A stretch of DNA of 35,438 bases from Candidatus Gastranaerophilales bacterium (GTDB lineage Bacteria; Cyanobacteriota; Vampirovibrionia; Gastranaerophilales; Gastranaerophilaceae): the NCBI GenBank assembly GCA_944324195.1, contig CALUVJ010000011.1, positions 1 through 35,438 of the forward strand, given 5' to 3'. A program made the position numbers and the translations under genes. Shown here one piece after another: positions 15,289-24,401 of the stretch. The notes below the pieces were generated by a model, which was given only the letters and a program-made list of their open reading frames with translations, was not told where the DNA came from and did no database searches. Numbering within the stretch: the first letter of the stretch is position 1; each line of letters opens with the position of its first letter.

Positions 15289-16071
15289 ATGATTACAAAT
15301 TTTAAAAAACAGACTCGTTTAGATGATACAAAAGTTTTAATAGGCGTATTTATTGCTTTTTTAATTCTGGTTTTTTTTCTGGCACCGCCTAGAGATAAGT
15401 TATCACAGTTATGCTTTTGGGCAAATAATACGAAATTTTTTATTGCAAAAACTTTAGGTAACAGTAAAGCAACAGAGTATATTTTTCATCGCAATAATGC
15501 AATATATTTAGCAAAAATGTACCCTAATAAAAACAGCGCCGTTAAAGAAATGGATAAAGCTATAAAGGCTCTTCCAAAGGCTGCTTCAGATAACGAATTA
15601 AGAATGCTTTATAAAGACAGGGCTGAAATAAAATTATTTATCGGCGATTATAAAGGCGCATTAAATGATTATATAAATTCTGATATGATAACGTTTAATG
15701 ATAGTTTAAAAGTTGCATTATTATTTAAAGTTGCAGGTAATTACAGGGAAGCATTATCATATTGTAATAATATGCTTAATAAAGATAATTCGGCATATGC
15801 GGGTTTTGCATGCATAGCAGATATTTATAATACGGTAAATAGACCTGATGTAGCATTAAAAGTTTGGGATTTGGCTATAGACAGAAATAAAAATAATCCG
15901 CGTGCGTATGTAGATAGAGCTATGTTGAAAAAGTCTATGGGCGATATGGCCGGTTATAACAGTGATATTAAAATAGCTAAGGAATATTCTCCTACAATAG
16001 ACACAGAAGCTTCAATAATAGAAGATGCTTTGCATCCGAAGATGCTGACACTTGAAATAAGGAAATCTTAA
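15289..16071 (+). CDS. Membrane-anchored TPR protein
   Basis: A 260-residue protein with a short cytoplasmic N-terminus, one membrane helix (about 16-32) and a soluble helical part made of TPR-like repeats. Examples are 'LYKDRAEIKLFIGDYKGALNDY', 'ALLFKVAGNYREALSYCNNML', 'CIADIYNTVNRPDVALKVWDLAI' and 'AYVDRAMLKKSMGDMAGYNSDI'. TPR arrays bind partner proteins, so a scaffold role at the membrane is expected. It has its own upstream region with a TATAAAAT box 60 bases after the HExxH gene. No enzyme domain is present and the specific partner is unknown. Confidence 0.8.
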   Translation: MITNFKKQTRLDDTKVLIGVFIAFLILVFFLAPPRDKLSQLCFWANNTKFFIAKTLGNSKATEYIFHRNNAIYLAKMYPNKNSAVKEMDKAIKALPKAASDNELRMLYKDRAEIKLFIGDYKGALNDYINSDMITFNDSLKVALLFKVAGNYREALSYCNNMLNKDNSAYAGFACIADIYNTVNRPDVALKVWDLAIDRNKNNPRAYVDRAMLKKSMGDMAGYNSDIKIAKEYSPTIDTEASIIEDALHPKMLTLEIRKS

Positions 16072-16086
16072 TATTAATTTTATACT

Positions 16087-16115
16087 TTGTTCCTATGTTT
16101 GTTTTACAATATAAA
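16087..16115 (+). promoter_or_regulatory. Sigma-70-type promoter for nadB-nadC
   Basis: TTGTTC (16087-16092), 17 bases, then TATAAA (16110-16115), 29 bases before the nadB ATG. No NiaR- or NrtR-like operator is obvious. Confidence 0.6.
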
Positions 16116-16144
16116 TATAAATAGTAGTTTGGCGGAGCAAAGGC

Positions 16145-17767
16145 ATGAAGTATTCTGAATATTCAGTGGTAGTAGTAGGAAGCGGGGCCGCAGGGCTTTA
16201 TGCAGCATTAAAAATTTCACAGCAAATAAATTTACCTGACGGAATATTGTTACTAACCAAATCTTTTTTAGGTAACAGTAATTCGTTATATGCTCAGGGC
16301 GGCATTGTTGGTGTATTGCATCAAAATATTAATGATAGTGTAGAAAAGCATGTAACGGATACCCTGAGTGCAGGTGCCGGTTTGAGTGACAGAGCTTCGG
16401 TGGAATATATCTCACAAGCTTCTGACGAAGTTATTAATGATTTAATGGATAACGGAGTAGAGTTTGACAGAAATCCGGATGGAAGCTTGACATTTACTCT
16501 TGAGGCAGCTCATAGTATAAAACGAATATTGCATGCCGGCGGTGATGCAACCGGGCGTGGAATTACGGAAGCTTTGTGCCGTGAAGTCCGGGCTGATGAA
16601 AATATTGTAGTAATGGAAAACTCTATGGCTGTTGAATTATTGGTTAATTCTGAGCGTGAGTGCAAAGGGATAATTGTATATAACGGATTGACAGGTGAAC
16701 ATGAAATTGTGTATACTTCGGCCTTGGTGCTTGCTACAGGCGGAATCGGACAGTTATATCGATATACGACTAATCCTGACGGAGCAACGGGAGACGGCAT
16801 AGATTTAGCCTATAATGCCGGAGCGGTTATTCAGGATATGGAATTTGTTCAGTTCCATCCGACAGCATTAGCTCTCAGCCCTGACAGTAAAGATAGATTT
16901 TTGATTTCAGAAGCGGTTCGCGGTGAAGGAGCGAAACTTATTAACAATCATGGTGATGAGTTTATGTCAAAATATCACGATAAGAGAGAACTTGCACCGC
17001 GGGATATTGTTACAAGAGCGATATATAGTGAGATGAGTCAGGAACATAAATTTAATGTATATTTAAATGCTTCTATGATAGATTCAATGAAGTTATTCAA
17101 GAGATTTCCCACAATATCAAAACGCTGCAATGAAAAGGGGCTTGATATTTCAAAAAATCCTATACCGGTTGCTCCGGCAGCACATTATAGCATGGGCGGT
17201 ATAAAAGCAACAGTAGAAGGTAAAACTTCTATAAAGGGTTTATATGCGATAGGAGAATGCGCATCTACAGGCTTACATGGCGCAAACAGGCTTGCAAGTA
17301 ACTCACTGCTCGAGTGTGTTGTTTGTGCTTATGAATTAGCAGATTATCTCTCATTTGCAAATTTGACGACTCCTAAAAAAATTGATGAAAATATTAGAGA
17401 AATTATAGATATTTATTCACAACCATTGAGCGAAACTGATTATAATATCGAGCTTTTGAAATCTCAATTGAGAGATATTATGTGGAATGGTGCCGGAATT
17501 ATTAGAAATGAGACTTCATTAAAGGAGAGTGAGGGCAAAATTAATAACCTGAAACAGGCATTTAAAAGAGGAAGAAAATGTTTGAATAAAGAAGAGTATG
17601 AATATCGAAATATGCTTACTGTTGCATCGCTGATTATCGAAGGGGCGCTGGCGCGTAAAGAATCCCGCGGAGCTCATTGCCGCTCGGATTATCCGCAAAA
17701 AGATATAGAAGCAAGACATTCAAATATAACAAAAAACACTAAAAAGGAGCTTATATATGCTAAATAA
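16145..17767 (+). CDS. nadB: L-aspartate oxidase
   Basis: A 540-residue flavoprotein that oxidises L-aspartate to iminoaspartate, the first step of de novo NAD synthesis. It can use fumarate as acceptor in anaerobes. The FAD-binding 'VVVVGSGAAGLYAAL' lies at the N-terminus. It also has 'NSLYAQGGIVG', 'FVQFHPTAL', 'EAVRGEGAKL', 'ELAPRDIVTRAI', 'AAHYSMGGI' and 'LHGANRLASNSLLECVV', all typical of NadB and the related fumarate reductase flavoproteins. The ATG follows GGAG at 8 bases. nadC follows with an 11-base overlap. nadA (quinolinate synthase) is not in this operon. Confidence 0.95.
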   Translation: MKYSEYSVVVVGSGAAGLYAALKISQQINLPDGILLLTKSFLGNSNSLYAQGGIVGVLHQNINDSVEKHVTDTLSAGAGLSDRASVEYISQASDEVINDLMDNGVEFDRNPDGSLTFTLEAAHSIKRILHAGGDATGRGITEALCREVRADENIVVMENSMAVELLVNSERECKGIIVYNGLTGEHEIVYTSALVLATGGIGQLYRYTTNPDGATGDGIDLAYNAGAVIQDMEFVQFHPTALALSPDSKDRFLISEAVRGEGAKLINNHGDEFMSKYHDKRELAPRDIVTRAIYSEMSQEHKFNVYLNASMIDSMKLFKRFPTISKRCNEKGLDISKNPIPVAPAAHYSMGGIKATVEGKTSIKGLYAIGECASTGLHGANRLASNSLLECVVCAYELADYLSFANLTTPKKIDENIREIIDIYSQPLSETDYNIELLKSQLRDIMWNGAGIIRNETSLKESEGKINNLKQAFKRGRKCLNKEEYEYRNMLTVASLIIEGALARKESRGAHCRSDYPQKDIEARHSNITKNTKKELIYAK

Positions 17768-18587
17768 GTTTTTTATAGAAGAACACGTAAGAAATGCGTT
17801 AAATGAAGATATCGGTTTTGGAGATATAACAACGGATGCACTGACAACCGAAAATGATAAAATGTCTTGTTCCTTAAATACCAGAGCAGACGGTATATTT
17901 TGCGGTAAGGATGTGTTTGAAATGGTATTTAAAATGTTATCACCCGATATAAATATAAAATTTTATTTTAGTGATGGTGATAGTATAGCAAGCGGAGATA
18001 AAATTGCTGATATAGAAGGTCCTGCACGTTATATATTAATGGGAGAGAGAACTGCTTTAAATTATATACAGCGAATGAGCGGCATCGCTACTGAGACAAA
18101 TAAATATCAAAAAGCAATTGGTAATTATAAGGCTAAAATTGTTGATACCCGCAAAACAACCCCGGGGTTTAGAGCTTTTGAGAAGTATTCTGTAAAAATG
18201 GGCGGCGGCAGTTTGCATAGATTTAATCTTGCAGATTGTGCGATGATAAAAGATAATCATATAAAGTTTTCAGGTTCATTGACAAATGCAGTAAACAAAT
18301 TGAAACAGAATATTTCTCACGCGCACAAAATCGAAGTGGAGTGTGATACCTTAGAACAAGTTCAAGAAGCACTAAACTGCGGTGTCGATATTATAATGCT
18401 TGATAATATGAATATAGATACTATGCGCGAAGGGGTTAAATTAGTTGATGGTAAGGCAGTAGTTGAAGCAAGCGGTAATGTAAATTTAAGCACTGTTAGA
18501 GAAATTGCTTCTACCGGAGTTGATATAATATCATCCAGTGCAATCGTTGCCAAAGCTCCTACACTGGATATTGGCTTGGATATGTAA
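17757..18587 (+). CDS. nadC: Nicotinate-nucleotide pyrophosphorylase (carboxylating)
   Basis: A 276-residue enzyme that converts quinolinate plus PRPP to nicotinate mononucleotide and CO2. It shows 'EDIGFGDITTDAL' at the N-terminus, 'GERTALNYIQRMSGIAT', 'DTRKTTPGFRAFEKYSVKMGGG..HR' with the substrate-binding Arg and Lys, 'IKDNHI' and 'EVECDTLEQ'. It is full length. AGGAG lies 6 bases before the ATG and the gene overlaps nadB by 11 bases, so the two are coupled. It converges with the 14-residue-repeat gene, leaving two bases between stops. Confidence 0.95.
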   Translation: MLNKFFIEEHVRNALNEDIGFGDITTDALTTENDKMSCSLNTRADGIFCGKDVFEMVFKMLSPDINIKFYFSDGDSIASGDKIADIEGPARYILMGERTALNYIQRMSGIATETNKYQKAIGNYKAKIVDTRKTTPGFRAFEKYSVKMGGGSLHRFNLADCAMIKDNHIKFSGSLTNAVNKLKQNISHAHKIEVECDTLEQVQEALNCGVDIIMLDNMNIDTMREGVKLVDGKAVVEASGNVNLSTVREIASTGVDIISSSAIVAKAPTLDIGLDM

Positions 18588-18589
18588 CT

Positions 18590-18868
18590 CTACATATTTT
18601 TTCTGATTTTATTAAGCTCATCATCTAATAAGCGCTTTTGGTTTTTTATGTCTCGTAAATCTATATCTAATTCTCTAACTTGATTTTTTATCTTGTTAAT
18701 TTCGTTGTTGAGTTCTCTTTTTTCATCTTTGATTTTATTTGTTTCATTATCTAAATCACGCTTTTGACTTTCCAAATCCTTTTCCTCACTGACAAAGGAA
18801 CTGCTGCCGGAAGCTTTATGTGATATGGGCTGAAGGTGATTTAAACAATTAATGGCTGTAATATTCAT
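18590..18868 (-). CDS. Mini coiled-coil protein with 14-residue repeats
   Basis: A 92-residue protein with an N-terminal segment of about 30 residues (starting 'MNITAINCLNHLQ') and then four near-perfect 14-residue repeats of the type 'KDEKRELNNEINKI', i.e. two heptads each. It should form a rigid coiled coil of about 60 residues. The ATG follows GGAG at 5-6 bases. It stands alone between nadC and the tRNA and on the opposite strand from both. Family not recognised. The repeats are regular enough to expect length variation between strains. Confidence 0.75.
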   Translation of the reverse strand: MNITAINCLNHLQPISHKASGSSSFVSEEKDLESQKRDLDNETNKIKDEKRELNNEINKIKNQVRELDIDLRDIKNQKRLLDDELNKIRKNM

Positions 18869-18951
18869 ATAATCTCCAGAATTTTCTATTTATATTAAAA
18901 CACCTAAATAAAAATTTTGCTATTGTTATGTTAAAATAAATAATGTATTAC

Positions 18952-19025
18952 CTCCTTGTAGCTCAGTAGGATAGAGCGCAGGTCTCCGAAGCCTGAGGTC
19001 GTGGGTTCAATTCCCGCCAAGGAGG
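18952..19025 (+). tRNA. tRNA-Arg (anticodon CCG)
   Basis: A complete cloverleaf: acceptor CTCCTTG/CAAGGAG, D-arm GCTC/GAGC, anticodon stem CAGGT/GCCTG with a terminal T-G pair, loop CTCCGAA giving anticodon CCG, a 5-base variable loop and T-arm GTGGG/CCCGC with loop TTCAATT. The discriminator is G and CCA is not encoded. It decodes CGG, a rare codon in this AT-rich genome. Confidence 0.93.
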
Positions 19026-19087
19026 TTTTATTTATGACTTAAATATGTTATACTTTATAAGTAACTTGGAATTAGAGGATACTGCCT

Positions 19088-20980
19088 GTGGGCTTTTTCG
19101 ACAGCATAAGAAAATTTAAAAATCAATTAGATCAAGTTGAATCAACAGTATATTCCGGTAAGCAATCTCTGTTGGAAGTTTATGAGATTAACGCTAAGCT
19201 TGAAGCTGAAATAGAAGCAAGAACCCGGGAGCTTGATCGTGCAAACAGGCAAATGCTTACTTTGCAGCACATTTGGGAAATGATGAATTCATCAAAACCG
19301 CTTTCGAGTGTTTTAAATGCAATAGTTAACAGTTTACAGGGCGAACTGGGTTATATGTACAGCTTTATTGTGAAAGAGAAGGCCGACAATGACGGTACAT
19401 ATCTTCAGGTTGTTGCGTCATCTAATAATAACCTTGATGCTCAATTTTTGGAAAAATTTAATTGCAGTGTCTCAGATTTTAGAATGAATTTTCCGGATAT
19501 ACCTGAATTAAAAAAAGCGGTTAAAAATAATCAAATTTATCAATCAATTGATTTAAATGAATTAGTTTGCGGGTTTATACCGGAGTTAGAGAAACAAAAA
19601 GTTGATGAATTTTTGAAGTCTGCACGAATGAAATCATATATTATGGTTCCTTTAATGTCAAAACAAACACATTTCGGGTCATTATTAGTATTTTCATCCC
19701 GAGAAAGTATAAGCGGCAGTGAATTAAATTTTTTGAGTTTGTTTGCAAAGCAGATTGAATTAGCTATTACAATAGCAGATTTGTTTGAAGCCGTAAAAGC
19801 GCAAGCAGTAACTGATGGTATGACAGGACTGTATAACCGGCGATATTTTGAAGAATTTATCAAAAAGGAGGCAATTCGTTCTAACCGCCAAAATCAAAAG
19901 TTTACAGTAATCGGCTTGGATTTGGATCATCTGAAGCAAATTAATGACACTTACGGGCACAATTACGGTGATATTGCTATAAAAGCAATTGCTGAGGTTT
20001 TAAAAAATAATGCTCGTTCAATTGATGTGGCGGCCAGAATGGGAGGAGAAGAATTCAATATAATACTTCCGGGTGTTGATTCTGCCGGCGGGTGCATTGC
20101 CGCTGAACGTATAAGAAAAGCTATTGAAGCTGTAGAATTGGAAAAAATAGGGCATATAACGGCAAGTTTAGGTGTTGCCACTTATTTGGAACATTCGGAT
20201 GACATAGAAGAACTTTTAGAAATTACAGACAGAGCGATGTATGAATCTAAAAGAAACGGACGTAATCGTGTTACAATTGCCAGACCTGCTTATGAAACAT
20301 CATGGCAGGAAATTGCGGTAAATACATTTGTTGATATTTTAACGAAACATCGAATTCCTGTAGATGAAGCAACTTCAAGGTTATTAACAAAAAAACTGAA
20401 TGAAATGAATATAAATAATGAAAAATTATATCAAGTTGCCGATGCCCTTGTAAATACTTATAATCCGGAACATATTCAAGGCAGCGTGAAGAAAAAAGTA
20501 GAACTTGCCGGTTTGCTTGCAAAACGGTTTGATTTATCAAAAGATGCGATAGACAGATTAAAAATAGCGGTGTTATTATATGATATCGGCAACACTATGC
20601 TGCCAAAAGAAATCCTGAGAAAATCCGAACCTCTGACGGAGGATGAAAAATCTTATATAAAGCAGCATCCTGTAATTGCGGCTCGTGAAATTCTAAAACC
20701 TATTTCTAATATTGTAGATGTTATTCCTATTATAGAAAAACATCACGAAAACTGGAACGGAACCGGATATCCGTCAAGGCTTTCCGGGGAAGCTATTCCG
20801 ATTGAATCTCAAATAATTTTGATTGTAGATGCATATTTTGCACTGTTAGAAAAAAGACCATATAGAGATGCAATGTCAAAAGAAGATGCTCTTAAACAAA
20901 TAGAGCAAGAAATTAACCAAAAATGGAGTGATAAACTTGCTAAAGAGTTTATCGGAATTGTAAAAAATGATTTAAGTTAA
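19088..20980 (+). CDS. GAF-GGDEF diguanylate cyclase with degenerate HD-GYP domain
   Basis: A 630-residue cytoplasmic signalling protein. In order: an N-terminal coiled coil (about 1-60), a GAF-like sensor (about 65-230), a GGDEF domain (about 240-395) and an HD-GYP-like domain (about 410-625). The cyclase looks active: 'MTGLYNRRYFEEF', 'LDLDHLKQINDTYGHNYGD' and 'MGGEEF' are intact, and an RxxD product-inhibition site (RSID) sits five residues before GGEEF. The HD-GYP part keeps 'HHENWNGTGYP' but has YDIGN where HDIGK is expected and lacks the first metal His. It is probably no longer a phosphodiesterase. The start is GTG with GAGGA 8 bases upstream. It is followed after 12 bases by padR and probably co-transcribed. 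Confidence 0.9.
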   Translation: MGFFDSIRKFKNQLDQVESTVYSGKQSLLEVYEINAKLEAEIEARTRELDRANRQMLTLQHIWEMMNSSKPLSSVLNAIVNSLQGELGYMYSFIVKEKADNDGTYLQVVASSNNNLDAQFLEKFNCSVSDFRMNFPDIPELKKAVKNNQIYQSIDLNELVCGFIPELEKQKVDEFLKSARMKSYIMVPLMSKQTHFGSLLVFSSRESISGSELNFLSLFAKQIELAITIADLFEAVKAQAVTDGMTGLYNRRYFEEFIKKEAIRSNRQNQKFTVIGLDLDHLKQINDTYGHNYGDIAIKAIAEVLKNNARSIDVAARMGGEEFNIILPGVDSAGGCIAAERIRKAIEAVELEKIGHITASLGVATYLEHSDDIEELLEITDRAMYESKRNGRNRVTIARPAYETSWQEIAVNTFVDILTKHRIPVDEATSRLLTKKLNEMNINNEKLYQVADALVNTYNPEHIQGSVKKKVELAGLLAKRFDLSKDAIDRLKIAVLLYDIGNTMLPKEILRKSEPLTEDEKSYIKQHPVIAAREILKPISNIVDVIPIIEKHHENWNGTGYPSRLSGEAIPIESQIILIVDAYFALLEKRPYRDAMSKEDALKQIEQEINQKWSDKLAKEFIGIVKNDLS

Positions 20981-20992
20981 CCGGATTAGATA

Positions 20993-21508
20993 ATGATAGA
21001 GCTTTTAATTTTATTTGAATTGAGTAGAAAAGTTTTAACGATGTATGGTGTTTCAAAAGAGATACGTGCGTCATTTTCTGTTTTAACAACTCCAAGTTAC
21101 GGAACTATCAAACCGGCGTTGAATAGATTAGAAAAAGGAGGCTTTGTAAAGACACAGAAAACTATGTCCTCGGGCGGCCGTCCTTCAACATACTATTCAA
21201 TAACCAAAGCAGGTATGGATGAGTTAATGAGACTTATTGCAGAACCGCCGTTGGACAATCCTATTCAGTTTTTAACAATGGCGCGTGTTAAACTCGCATG
21301 TGCGGATGTTTTAGATAATGACAAGCGTTGTCGGTTATTTAAACAATTAAAAACTAAAGCTGAAAGTATTCTTATAGACACACAAAATATTATATCAAGC
21401 AAAGAATTGTCATTTTATCCCCGAATGGTTTTTGATAATTTAATATGCGAATATAAAAATTTTATTATACTTATTGAAGGATTTGAACATGCCGGCAGTC
21501 ATAAGTAA
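20993..21508 (+). CDS. PadR-family transcriptional regulator
   Basis: A 171-residue regulator. The N-terminal winged helix (about 1-85) has the PadR pattern: 'MIELLILFELSRK', a recognition region 'SYGTIKPALNRLEKGGFV', and the wing 'GGRPSTYYSITKAGMDEL'. The C-terminal helical part (about 95-165) would dimerise. PadR proteins are dimeric repressors responding to small molecules. It lies between the GGDEF protein (12-base gap) and the DUF512 gene (20-base overlap), so the three are likely one operon. The regulator's target may be this operon, but no operator is obvious. Confidence 0.85.
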   Translation: MIELLILFELSRKVLTMYGVSKEIRASFSVLTTPSYGTIKPALNRLEKGGFVKTQKTMSSGGRPSTYYSITKAGMDELMRLIAEPPLDNPIQFLTMARVKLACADVLDNDKRCRLFKQLKTKAESILIDTQNIISSKELSFYPRMVFDNLICEYKNFIILIEGFEHAGSHK

Positions 21509-22757
21509 TGTTATACAAGGCTCAATTGCTGATGATTTAGGAATTAATTGCGGTGATATTTTACTTTCAATCGATGATACAGAATTGGAAGATATGATTG
21601 ACTATTATTTTATGGTTAAAAGCGAGATTTTGACTATAAAAATTCAAAAAAGCAGCGGTGAGATTGAAGAAATCGAAATAGAAAAAGATTTTGATGATGA
21701 TTTGGGGATGATTTTTGAGAGTGCTGTTTTTGACAGGGTTAAACCTTGCCTGAATAATTGTATTTTTTGTTTTGTAGCACAGCAGCCAAAAGGCTTAAGA
21801 GAAACTTTATATGTAAAAGATGATGATTACAGGCTTTCATATTTGCAAGGGACTTACATAACTGCAACGAATCTTACAGATAAAGATAAAGAGCGAATTG
21901 CAAGGATGCATTTGGGCCCTTTTTATATTTCTGTCCATACTACCAATCCTGATTTAAGGGTGAAAATGTTAAGGAATCCGAATGCTGCGAAAATAATGGA
22001 ACATTTAAACTGGTTTAAAGAAAATGAAATACCTTTTCATGCACAAATTGTACTTTGCCCGGGATATAATGACGGAGATGAGCTGAAGAGAACTCTGACT
22101 GATTTAACTGCATTAGGAGAGGTTCTTTTGTCGGTAGCTATCGTACCGGTAGGAGTAACGCAGTTTAGGGATGTAAAATTGAAAACGGTCGATAAACATA
22201 TAGCTGAAGAAACAATTGAAATTTCTTCTGTTTTTCCGAAGGTATGCTGCTCGGATGAGTTTTTTTTGTTAGCAGAAAAAGAAATTCCTAAAGCGGAATA
22301 TTATGGTAATTTTTCACAGCTGGAGGACGGTGTTGGAGCATTGCGAACACTTATTGACGATTTTAATGAGATAAAACTTCCTAAAAAGTTATCCAAACCT
22401 CTAAGCCTTACTCTTGCCTGTTCTGTAGCAGCTGTGTCGGCATTTGAATATATAGCTGAAAAATTAAACAAAATTAAAAATTTAACAGTAAAAGTTTGTC
22501 CGGTAAAATCAACTTATTGGGGTGCGAATATTACTGTCGCAGGGCTTATTACTTCTGATGATTTGATACAAGCAATAGCGCATGAAGAATCAGATTATGT
22601 AGTTGTGCCTTCTATTATGTTAAAGCCGTATTCAGATTTGTTTTTAGACGGAAAATCTATGAAAGATGTTATAGAAATAACGGGCAAAAATATTTTTATT
22701 GTAAAAAATAATTATTCTGTGTGTGAAATTGTAAATCTGATTTATCAAAGTGTATAA
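21489..22757 (+). CDS. DUF512 radical-SAM-like protein with N-terminal PDZ domain
   Basis: A 422-residue protein: a PDZ-like domain (about 1-60) with 'GSIADDLGINCGDILLSIDD', then a radical-SAM-type cluster motif Cys87-x3-Cys91-x2-Cys94 ('CLNNCIFCF'). 'QQPKGLRETLYVKDDDYRLS' and 'GPFYISVHTTNPDLRVKMLRN' follow, and a DUF512 region makes up the C-terminal half. This is the family annotated as a conserved Fe-S oxidoreductase in Cyanobacteria and Firmicutes; its reaction is not known. The ATG at 21489 has GAAGGA 7 bases upstream and overlaps padR by 20 bases; an in-frame TTG at 21474 is less likely. Confidence 0.88.
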   Translation: MPAVISNVIQGSIADDLGINCGDILLSIDDTELEDMIDYYFMVKSEILTIKIQKSSGEIEEIEIEKDFDDDLGMIFESAVFDRVKPCLNNCIFCFVAQQPKGLRETLYVKDDDYRLSYLQGTYITATNLTDKDKERIARMHLGPFYISVHTTNPDLRVKMLRNPNAAKIMEHLNWFKENEIPFHAQIVLCPGYNDGDELKRTLTDLTALGEVLLSVAIVPVGVTQFRDVKLKTVDKHIAEETIEISSVFPKVCCSDEFFLLAEKEIPKAEYYGNFSQLEDGVGALRTLIDDFNEIKLPKKLSKPLSLTLACSVAAVSAFEYIAEKLNKIKNLTVKVCPVKSTYWGANITVAGLITSDDLIQAIAHEESDYVVVPSIMLKPYSDLFLDGKSMKDVIEITGKNIFIVKNNYSVCEIVNLIYQSV

Positions 22758-22874
22758 AATTTGTATATTAAATATAAGTAGATTGGGTAATATACTATAA
22801 AGCGGGTATATTATTTAATATTGTTGTGGGGAACAAAAGATAACATTAGATTACCCCGATAGGAGGATTTATTA

Positions 22875-23561
22875 ATGAGTACAGCAGTTAGCACAGAAAA
22901 GAAAACTATTAGCGTAATTATAATAGAAGATTTTAAACTGACAAGGGTTGGGCTAAGATGTGCATTAAACTCAAATGAGGATATTAAAGTTGTTGCTGAA
23001 AGTGACAATGCACTGGACGGTTTAAAACTGATTGAGCAGTATGCTCCCAATATTGTACTAATGGATCTTGGTCTTGCAGGCATGAACGGTATAGAAGCAA
23101 CTGTTAAAGTAAAAGAAATGAATCGTGATATTAAGGTTATTGCATTAACTTCGCATGACAGAGAAGAAGAAGTTATTGCAGCACTATCTTCAGGCGCGAT
23201 GGCATATTGCTTGAAAGATATAGACCCTACAAAATTAGCGGATGTAATTAGAGATGTCAATAGCGGTGTTTGCTGGTTAGACCCGGTTATTGCAAGAAAA
23301 GTTTTAGATTCATTCCCAAAACAGGAAACCCTCGGTATTTTAAAAGATAAATCCTCTGAAGAAGGCCGTGTTCCTTTAACTGAAAGAGAATTTGAAGTTT
23401 TAAAGCATCTTGTTGAAGGCAAAAGCAATACGGAAATAGCAAAAGAATTAATAGTAAGTGTACACACTGCTAAGGCTCATGTATGTTCTATTTTACAAAA
23501 AATGTGTGTTAATGATCGGGTACAGGCAGCGGTAAAGGCTGTTAAAGAAGGACTTGTTTAA
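22875..23561 (+). CDS. NarL/LuxR-family response regulator
   Basis: A 228-residue response regulator. The receiver domain (about 12-130) has the acidic pair 'IEDF', phospho-acceptor Asp64 in 'VLMDLGLAGMNG', Thr92 and Lys114. The C-terminal GerE-type helix-turn-helix (about 165-225) has 'LTEREFEVLKHLVEGKSNTEIAKEL' and 'VHTAKAHVCSIL'. No histidine kinase lies near it, so it is an orphan. The ATG follows AGGAGG at 8 bases and the untranslated leader is likely 60-80 bases, with a TATACT box near 22793. It ends in its own terminator and so forms a single-gene unit. Confidence 0.92.
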   Translation: MSTAVSTEKKTISVIIIEDFKLTRVGLRCALNSNEDIKVVAESDNALDGLKLIEQYAPNIVLMDLGLAGMNGIEATVKVKEMNRDIKVIALTSHDREEEVIAALSSGAMAYCLKDIDPTKLADVIRDVNSGVCWLDPVIARKVLDSFPKQETLGILKDKSSEEGRVPLTEREFEVLKHLVEGKSNTEIAKELIVSVHTAKAHVCSILQKMCVNDRVQAAVKAVKEGLV

Positions 23562-23582
23562 CTCTTAAAGCATATAAACCGG

Positions 23583-23618
23583 ACAAGGCAGCAATAATAT
23601 GCTGCCTTGTTTTTGTTT
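23583..23618 (+). terminator. Intrinsic terminator of the response regulator gene
   Basis: ACAAGGCAGCA (23583-23593) pairs with TGCTGCCTTGT (23600-23610), followed by a T-rich tract. It also rules out ATG codons at 23607 and 23619 as starts for the next gene. Confidence 0.9.
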
Positions 23619-23648
23619 ATGCTAAAATTAAAAAAAAGGGTAACAATT

Positions 23649-24401
23649 TTGACTATAAAAATAGCAATAATCGGAAAAAGCGGAAGCGGAAAAACAACTT
23701 TAACAAAAGCTTTATTACAAAGCATTCAACAAAAGTTTTCTGATAAATCAGTATTACTTTTTGACAATGACCTTACAAGCGAATTAGCTCATTCATTTGG
23801 TTTGGATATAAGAAATACAATATATGGTATAAGAAGCGGAAAGCACGAATATAAAACGGGTATTCCGGAGGGCATGACAAAGCACGAATATATTGAATGG
23901 GCAATGGAAGATATTCTTGTAGCTTTGAGCGAAAATGTTGATATAATTGTATCTTGGTTTGTCGGTGCAAAAGATTGCAGATGCCCGGTAACTGCGCAAA
24001 TAAATGATGCCTGTCAGAGATTAATAGAACGGTATGATTTTGTAATTTTTGACTGCGAATTTGATTTGAAATATTTGAATCAGCTTGTCGATACTAATAT
24101 TGATTTAGCACTAATAGTTACAAACCCTACGATTGATTCTATTCATTTGTCCAAAAGAATTGCGGAATTTTCTGCAAAATATGCTGCCGGGGGACAGCTG
24201 GGACTTGTTATTAATAAAGTTAAAAATGAAGATATGAATATAATTTCAGAGCAATTGTCCGATACGGATGTTGATGTTCTCGGAATGATACCGTTCGATG
24301 AATCACTTGAAAACGGAAAGCTTGACAGATTATCAACAATTGTTCTTGATGCAGTAAATCAGTTTTATTTCAGACTAAATCTGCCGCAGGAGAATAAATA
24401 A
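23649..24401 (+). CDS. CooC-like P-loop ATPase
   Basis: A 250-residue MinD/CooC-type ATPase. The P-loop 'GKSGSGKTT' is at residues 9-17. It continues with 'LFDNDLTSELAHSFGLDIRNTIYGIR' and 'IPEGMTKHEYIEWAMEDIL', a Cys motif in 'GAKDCRCPVTAQINDACQRLI', 'DFVIFDCEFDLKYLNQ' and 'LALIVTNPTIDSIHLSKRIAEF'. This is the pattern of CooC, the ATPase that matures the nickel site of carbon monoxide dehydrogenase. The start chosen is TTG at 23649, with AAAGGG 9 bases upstream, because earlier ATGs lie in the terminator. The stop overlaps the folD start by one base (TAATG). The target metalloenzyme is not in the window. Confidence 0.75.
   Translation: MTIKIAIIGKSGSGKTTLTKALLQSIQQKFSDKSVLLFDNDLTSELAHSFGLDIRNTIYGIRSGKHEYKTGIPEGMTKHEYIEWAMEDILVALSENVDIIVSWFVGAKDCRCPVTAQINDACQRLIERYDFVIFDCEFDLKYLNQLVDTNIDLALIVTNPTIDSIHLSKRIAEFSAKYAAGGQLGLVINKVKNEDMNIISEQLSDTDVDVLGMIPFDESLENGKLDRLSTIVLDAVNQFYFRLNLPQENK

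Noticed and set aside
23607-23648. Earlier ATG starts (23607, 23619) for the CooC-like ATPase
   Set aside because: They lie in or right after the terminator hairpin of the preceding gene. The TTG at 23649 has a good ribosome site and starts at the expected point before the P-loop.
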